Origin: Streptomyces sp. ISL-10 | Lineage (GTDB): Bacteria; Actinomycetota; Actinomycetes; Streptomycetales; Streptomycetaceae | Direction of reading: 5' to 3' | Assembly (NCBI RefSeq): GCF_018614575.1 | Contig: NZ_JAGGOJ010000014.1 | Coordinates: 159,626 to 223,625 of the forward strand | DNA length: 64,000 bases | Part shown: positions 59,581 through 64,000 of the stretch, piece after piece | Layout of the letters: each line of letters opens with the position of its first letter | Numbering within the stretch: the stretch's first letter is position 1 | Made by a program: the position numbers and the translations under genes | The notes under the pieces: generated by a model | Seen by the model: the letters and a program-made list of their open reading frames with translations, nothing else | The model's database searches: none | Told to the model about the DNA's origin: nothing

Positions 59581-59706
59581 CGGCCCGGTGCGGCGGACCG
59601 AAGCCGTCGCCCGGGTCCTGCACCAACCCGGTATGAGGGGCCGAGGCCGCCGTCCGGGTCCTACGCCGGCCCGGTGCGACGGGCCGAGGCCGCCGTCCGG
59701 TCCTGC
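59581..59706. repeat. three imperfect about 40-46-bp direct repeats
   Basis: Units beginning near 59581, 59627 and 59667 share CCGGTGCGRCGG, CCGAGGCCGCCGTCCGG and GTCCT. They span the region just downstream of padR and its last codons, consistent with slippage duplication. Confidence 0.65.
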
Positions 59707-60311
59707 GCGGGCGGCTGGACGGCCGGCTCCGCCGGAGGCGCGGCCGGCGACGGGGCGTGCCCGGCCGCAGCGGACAGCCTGATGAGCCGCATCTCGCAGT
59801 GGTCGAGCCAGCGGGCCTCCGCCTCGGTCTGGAAGATGAGCTGTTCCAGCACCAGCAGCCAGGCCACGTCGTCGCGCTCCTGCGAGCCCCCGCCCTCGAT
59901 CGCGGCCAGGGCCTGGGCCTTGAGCCGGGTGTAGTCCTGCATCGCCTTCACGGAGTGCCGGCGCTGGGACTGGATCACCGCGCGGATGTCCACTCCGGGC
60001 GTCCCCACCGCCATCGCGAGCTTGATGGCGAGCTCGTCGCGGGGCGGGCTGCTGCGGTCCACGGGAGTGGCGAACCATTCCCGTAGCTCGGCGCGGCCCT
60101 TGTCGGTGATGACGTACAGCGCGTGCCCCGCCTCGTCCTCGCCGTCCTGGGCGACCATCCCGTCGCGTTCCAGGCGGCCCAGGGTCGTGTAGACCTGGCC
60201 GACGTTCAGCGGCCAGGTGGCGCCGGTACGCGACTCGAACTCAGAGCGCAGCTGGGAGCCGTAGCGCGGGCCGGGCTCCAGGAGGGCGAGAAGCCCGTGA
60301 CGGATCGACAT
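59661..60311 (-). CDS. PadR family transcriptional regulator
   Basis: A 216-aa regulator. N-terminal winged helix (MSIRHGLLALLEPGPRYGSQLRSEF, YTTLGRLERDGMVAQDG) and C-terminal Vir-like helical domain (HSVKAMQDYTRLKAQALAAI). Same strand as and upstream of the exporter genes, so a substrate-responsive repressor of that exporter is likely. A palindrome covers its start codon, indicating autoregulation. Confidence 0.92.
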   Translation of the reverse strand: MSIRHGLLALLEPGPRYGSQLRSEFESRTGATWPLNVGQVYTTLGRLERDGMVAQDGEDEAGHALYVITDKGRAELREWFATPVDRSSPPRDELAIKLAMAVGTPGVDIRAVIQSQRRHSVKAMQDYTRLKAQALAAIEGGGSQERDDVAWLLVLEQLIFQTEAEARWLDHCEMRLIRLSAAAGHAPSPAAPPAEPAVQPPAQDRTAASARRTGPA

Positions 60312-60336
60312 ACTCGGTATGTATACCGGGTATGTC
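60307..60336. promoter_or_regulatory. 30-bp palindrome over the padR start (operator)
   Basis: Arms GACATACTCGGTATG (60307-60321) and TATACCGGGTATGTC (60322-60336) match at 13 of 15 positions. It includes the padR start codon at 60309-60311. Confidence 0.7.
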
Positions 60337-60396
60337 GAGCGGGGCCAACCATCCTCCGAAGGACGTGCGAGATCCGTCTTGAGGAGGACGGGAGGG

Positions 60397-60993
60397 TCAG
60401 CGGCGGCGCAGGCGGATGCCGAGGAAGCCGATCCCGAGGCCCATCAGGGCCATTCCGACCCCCAGCGACAGCGGTGAGATCTGCTGGGCGACGGGGGCGG
60501 GCACAGCCTCAGGCCCCTGGTCACGGGCGTCGGCCGGCGCGGAGGTCGGCGCCGCGGGCGACCATGCGCCCCAGTAGCCGCCGTCCTCGTCCCTCCGGGG
60601 TGCTTCGTCATCCGCAGGAGGGTGATGCTCCTCCGGCCGGCCCGTCCGGGGGCCATGCGCCCAAGGGGACGAGGGCGTTCGGGCGGGGCGGGAAGGCCGG
60701 GCGGACGGTGGTGCGGACGGTGTCGACGCGGACGAGGAGGCGGTGGGCGCGGTGGCGCTGCGCGCAGGGTCCACGGAGGGGCGGGCGCTCGCGGTCGGCA
60801 GCTGCCGCCCGGGGCGCGGCCTGCCCTGACCGGCCTGCCGCCCGGCGAACGAGGCCGAGGGTGACGGCTTCACGACGGGCCGGGGACCGGGGGGCTCGGA
60901 CGGCTCGGCATGCGCGGCCGGTGCGAGGGGGAGGGTCGCCAGCGCGAGCGATGCGACGGTGATCGCGCACCGGGCGCGGAGCTGTGGAATCAC
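60397..60993 (-). CDS. secreted Pro/Ser-rich membrane-anchored protein
   Basis: A 198-aa protein from GTG 60993 with GGGAGG upstream. Signal peptide (AITVASLALATLPLAPAAHA), a Pro/Ser/Ala-rich central region, and a C-terminal helix LSLGVGMALMGLGIGFLGIRLRRR with a basic tail, so it spans the membrane once with most of the chain outside. No domain recognised; no sortase LPXTG motif. Confidence 0.72.
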   Translation of the reverse strand: MIPQLRARCAITVASLALATLPLAPAAHAEPSEPPGPRPVVKPSPSASFAGRQAGQGRPRPGRQLPTASARPSVDPARSATAPTASSSASTPSAPPSARPSRPARTPSSPWAHGPRTGRPEEHHPPADDEAPRRDEDGGYWGAWSPAAPTSAPADARDQGPEAVPAPVAQQISPLSLGVGMALMGLGIGFLGIRLRRR

Positions 60994-61118
60994 CGGAGGG
61001 CCTCCCGTGACGGGGCACCGAGTCGCCGACTGATCGAGGAACGGACTCAGCGTCACATGGGTGCACAAGTCCGGCATCTCGGGCGTCATGGTCTGAAGAC
61101 CGGCAGAAGCGGTGCGAC

Positions 61119-61197
61119 GGCCGAGGCCCGGCACACGGATCGTGTACCGGGCCTCGGCCGAACGGCGTATCACCGGGCCACCCGCAGAGGCCCGGTG
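61119..61197 (-). terminator. two tandem hairpins after the kinase gene
   Basis: GGCCGAGGCCCGG (61119-61131) pairs with CCGGGCCTCGGCC (61147-61159); CACCGGGCC (61171-61179) pairs with GGCCCGGTG (61189-61197). They directly follow the kinase stop at 61204. Confidence 0.8.
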
Positions 61198-61203
61198 GGC
61201 GGA

Positions 61204-62814
61204 CTAATCCGCGTACCCCGTGGAGACCTCAAGGGTGAACGTGGCGTTGTCCTCGGAGATCTCCGTGTCCGCCAGCGGGAACTGCGAGATGACGACGTCC
61301 TTCCCCCACTGGGCGTTGTCGACTTCGTCGATGTTGATCTTCCAGCCGCGTGTGTTCGCGCATTCCTTCACCGACAGGATGTCCTTGTAGACGAAGTCGG
61401 GGGCCAGGACCTTCGACGGGTCGTCGTAGCCCTCCTGGGCGTCCGAGCACTTCGTCTTGTCGATGGTCCGGTTGCGCTCCGGGCCCTTGTAGCCCGCCTC
61501 CTTCGACTCGCTCGTCGACGGGTCGCCGCCGGCCTCCGTCTCCGGGTCGTCCTCGCCGTTCAGCGCGATCGCCGTGACCAGGCCGCCGATGGCGAGGAGC
61601 GCCACCGCGACGGCGCCCACGATCACCGGCATATTGCGCTTGCCGCTGCTCCCGCCCGACGAGGCCGCCGTGTGCGGCGCCATCGTGTACGGAGGCGGTG
61701 TCGACGCCGCCGGGGGCTGCGTCTGGTAGGCCGGGGACGGGGTCGGGTAGCCGTAGTGCGGAGCGGGAACGGGCGTGGGGGCCGGGGTGGGCGGGCCGTA
61801 CGGGCCCGGCTGGTACGGCGTCTGGACGCTCTGGGGCGCCGGCGTCGACTGGTCCAGCGGCGGGAATACGGCGGAGCCGACTCCCGAACCGCTGCTCGCG
61901 GGCGCACCGCTGATGATCACGGGTGCGCCGGTCTGGCCGGCGCCCGCGACCCGGGCGCACTCGTCGCGCATCGCGGCCGCGCTCGGGAAACGCTCGTTCG
62001 GGTTCTTCTTCAGCGCCCGGGCGACCAGCGCGTCCATCGCGGGAGTGAGGGAGCGGTTGATCGTGGACGGGGCGACGGGCTCCTCCTGCACATGCGCGTA
62101 CGCGATGGCGAGCGGCGAGTCCGCGTCGAAAGGCAGCCGTCCGGTCAGCAGCTGGAAGAGCATGATGCCGACCGAGTACAGGTCGGAGCGGGCGTCCACG
62201 CCTCGGCCCAGGGCCTGTTCGGGCGAGAGGTACTGAGGGGTCCCGACGACCATGCCGGTCTGCGTCATGGACGTGACGCCCGACTGCATGGCGCGGGCGA
62301 TGCCGAAGTCCATGACTTTGACCACACCGCGCTTGGTCATCATCACGTTGCCCGGCTTGATGTCGCGGTGGACCAGGCCCATCTCGTGGCTGGTCTCGAG
62401 CGCGGCCAGAACGTCGGCGGTGACCTTGAGTGCCTTGTCGGCGGGCATCGCACCGTACTGCTGGATGTCCGCGGCGAGGACCGAACCGAGCGGCTGGCCC
62501 TCCACGTACTCCATGACGATGTACGGCATCAGCGAGCCGTCCAGCTCGTCCTCACCCGTGTCGAAGACGGACACGATGTTGGTGTGGGACAGCTTGGCGA
62601 CCGCCTGGGCCTCGCGGCGGAAGCGCTCGCGGAAGGACTGCTCGCGGCCCAGCTCGGTGTGGAGCGTCTTGATCGCGACCTGGCGGTCCAGCGCGGAGTC
62701 GTAGGCCAGATATACGGACGCCATGCCGCCTTCGCCGAGCAGGTCGCGAAGCTGGTACCGGCCGCCCGCTACGGAACCGCCCGCATAGCGGCCCTGTGCG
62801 CCGTCCTGGCTCAT
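61204..62814 (-). CDS. membrane Ser/Thr protein kinase with PASTA-like C-terminus
   Basis: A 536-aa Hanks-type kinase. Gly loop GEGGMASVY, Lys49 in VAIKTLH, catalytic loop HRDIKPGN with Asp151, DFG 169-171, and SPEQ in place of APE. After a Pro-rich linker comes one membrane helix (MPVIVGAVAVALLAIGGLV) and an extracellular domain of about 110 residues (VLAPDFVYKDILSVKECANTRG ... ISQFPLADTEIS) resembling a PASTA module that could sense cell-wall material. Divergent from another kinase 304 bases away. Confidence 0.93.
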   Translation of the reverse strand: MSQDGAQGRYAGGSVAGGRYQLRDLLGEGGMASVYLAYDSALDRQVAIKTLHTELGREQSFRERFRREAQAVAKLSHTNIVSVFDTGEDELDGSLMPYIVMEYVEGQPLGSVLAADIQQYGAMPADKALKVTADVLAALETSHEMGLVHRDIKPGNVMMTKRGVVKVMDFGIARAMQSGVTSMTQTGMVVGTPQYLSPEQALGRGVDARSDLYSVGIMLFQLLTGRLPFDADSPLAIAYAHVQEEPVAPSTINRSLTPAMDALVARALKKNPNERFPSAAAMRDECARVAGAGQTGAPVIISGAPASSGSGVGSAVFPPLDQSTPAPQSVQTPYQPGPYGPPTPAPTPVPAPHYGYPTPSPAYQTQPPAASTPPPYTMAPHTAASSGGSSGKRNMPVIVGAVAVALLAIGGLVTAIALNGEDDPETEAGGDPSTSESKEAGYKGPERNRTIDKTKCSDAQEGYDDPSKVLAPDFVYKDILSVKECANTRGWKINIDEVDNAQWGKDVVISQFPLADTEISEDNATFTLEVSTGYAD

Positions 62815-63118
62815 TTCGTGCTTCCCCCTGTGCGCGCTTGGCCGCGGCTGATCCGAATTTACGGGCCAAGTCTGCCCCAGGGCACCGACACGTCAAGCCA
62901 GGTGCCCGTTCCGTGACCGTACGCACAAGAAGAGTCTCGTAAGCGTTACAGGAACAGCATGGAATTTGCGCGGGCCGGTGGGCTGCGGGTTTGATGGCCG
63001 GTCTCCTTCGAGACCGGCCTGCCGCGTGAAGGCTGTAGCGTGACGTGGCACAGCACCCTGAGGACAGCGGACCCCGCACGCACACCACGTACGCGGACAG
63101 ATACGACGGCGAGGACTG
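62815..63118. promoter_or_regulatory. divergent promoter region between two kinases
   Basis: About 300 bases between divergent starts. Slightly AT-richer than its surroundings near 62850-62960 (e.g. CTCGTAAGCGTTACAGG). No clear operator or hairpin recognised. Confidence 0.4.
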
Positions 63119-64000
63119 ATGGCACCCGAACCCGAAGCAGACGGCGGCGGAGTGCCGGAGTCAGCGGACGCCTGGGGCATCGGCGGAGTGGTCGGTGACG
63201 GCCGCTACCGGCTGACGCACCGTCTCGGACGAGGCGGCATGGCCGAGGTGTTCGCGGCGGAGGACGTACGGCTGGGCCGGACCGTGGCCGTCAAACTGCT
63301 GCGTGCGGATCTGGCCGAGGACCCCGTCTCCAAGGCCCGTTTCACGCGCGAGGCGCAGTCGGTCGCCGGCCTCAACCACCATGCGGTGGTCGCGGTCTAC
63401 GACTCCGGCGAGGACGTCGTCGGCAATCAGACCGTCCCCTACATCGTGATGGAGCTCGTCGAAGGCCGCACGATCCGCGACCTGCTGGTCAATGCCGAAG
63501 CCCCGCCGCCCGAGCAGGCGTTGATCATCGTCTCCGGTGTGCTGGAGGCCCTCGCCTACTCGCACCAGCACGGCATCGTGCACCGTGACATCAAGCCAGC
63601 CAATGTCATCATCACGCACTCCGGCGCCGTGAAGGTGATGGACTTCGGCATCGCCCGTGCCCTGCACGGCGCGCAGTCCACGATGACCCAGACCGGCATG
63701 GTCATGGGCACGCCGCAGTACCTCTCCCCCGAGCAGGCGCTGGGCAAGGCCGTCGACCACCGCTCCGACCTGTACGCCACGGGCTGCCTCCTCTACGAAC
63801 TGCTGGCGCTGCGGCCCCCGTTCACCGGTGAAACGCCGCTCTCGGTCGTCTACCAGCACGTCCAGGACATTCCGGTCCCGCCGTCCCACGTCCTGGACGC
63901 GGTGCCGCCGGAGCTCGACGGCCTGGTGATGCGCTCGCTCGCGAAGGACCCGGACGACCGGTTCCAGAGCGCCGAGGAGATGCGCGGACTCGTCCAGTAC
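63119..64000 (+). CDS. Ser/Thr protein kinase (3' end outside window)
   Basis: 294 codons from ATG 63119 to the window edge without a stop; GAGGACTG is the RBS. Hanks kinase domain: GRGGMAEVF, Lys59 in VAVKLLR, HRDIKP with Asp157, DFGIARAL, GTPQYLSPEQA. Its kinase domain is similar to the divergent kinase (shared MTQTGMV.GTPQYLSPEQALG), suggesting local duplication. The transmembrane and sensor part lies beyond the window. Confidence 0.93.
   Translation, partial: MAPEPEADGGGVPESADAWGIGGVVGDGRYRLTHRLGRGGMAEVFAAEDVRLGRTVAVKLLRADLAEDPVSKARFTREAQSVAGLNHHAVVAVYDSGEDVVGNQTVPYIVMELVEGRTIRDLLVNAEAPPPEQALIIVSGVLEALAYSHQHGIVHRDIKPANVIITHSGAVKVMDFGIARALHGAQSTMTQTGMVMGTPQYLSPEQALGKAVDHRSDLYATGCLLYELLALRPPFTGETPLSVVYQHVQDIPVPPSHVLDAVPPELDGLVMRSLAKDPDDRFQSAEEMRGLVQY

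Noticed and set aside
1..64000. tRNA, rRNA, insertion sequences or phage genes
   Set aside because: Looked for transposase, integrase and tRNA-like cloverleaves and saw none.

Overview
The window is high-GC actinobacterial DNA and almost certainly a Streptomyces chromosome. The gene families (DUF2180, DUF3040, SPW, Bpa, DUF5819-HTTM, PASTA-type kinases), the frequent GTG starts, the 4-nt ATGA/GTGA gene overlaps and the long GC hairpins all fit. Three parS-like sites (one exact GTTTCACGTGAAAC at 52755) and the bkd/paa/kinase gene order suggest the right-hand 34 kb lies in the core arm near oriC. No rRNA, tRNA, CRISPR array, transposase or integrase was seen.

Left part (1-21 kb), stress and ion-homeostasis region: a B12-dependent radical SAM protein running off the left edge (HpnR-like), a retropepsin-like lipoprotein, a GH15 glucoamylase/trehalase-type gene split by one frameshift, and a PucR/CdaR-type regulator. 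Divergent from the regulator is a plus-strand run: DUF2180, NfeD-class membrane protease, slipin, DUF3040, NhaA and an M50-CBS protease. Then come a lipoprotein / Nramp-like transporter / two PRC-barrel proteins / 32-aa membrane ORF operon, a PCuAC-like lipoprotein, an SPW protein and a general-stress-type protein. On the minus strand follow a second NhaA and an AGCS amino-acid:Na+ symporter, and then what looks like a decayed K+-channel gene.

Middle (20.7-30 kb): a second PucR/CdaR regulator is divergent from a three-gene operon of an OB-fold NfeD-like membrane protein, a 687-aa flotillin and a 1612-aa DUF3686-type AAA+ ATPase. This repeats the layout of the first module (regulator / NfeD / SPFH protein). 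It is the best candidate in the window for a poorly described system, a membrane-microdomain complex with a giant ATPase.

Right part (30-64 kb), core metabolism and signalling: DUF2252, a J-domain protein, a rhodanese, an acyl-CoA dehydrogenase; paaABCDE (phenylacetyl-CoA epoxidase); a DUF5819-HTTM pair; a TrmH-type methyltransferase; paaN divergent from paaH-tetR; an Lrp/AsnC regulator divergent from bkd E1alpha-E1beta-E2; mobA-moeA-K+ channel; a quinone oxidoreductase; the proteasome activator Bpa; a PadR-controlled MacB-like ABC exporter; a cell-surface Pro/Ser-rich protein; and two divergent Ser/Thr kinases. An ACCGA-N8-TCGGT-type operator occurs before paaA, between paaN and paaH, and (degenerate) before the bkd genes, which suggests that the TetR protein coordinates phenylacetate and branched-chain acyl-CoA catabolism. 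DnaA-box-like 9-mers sit beside all three operators.
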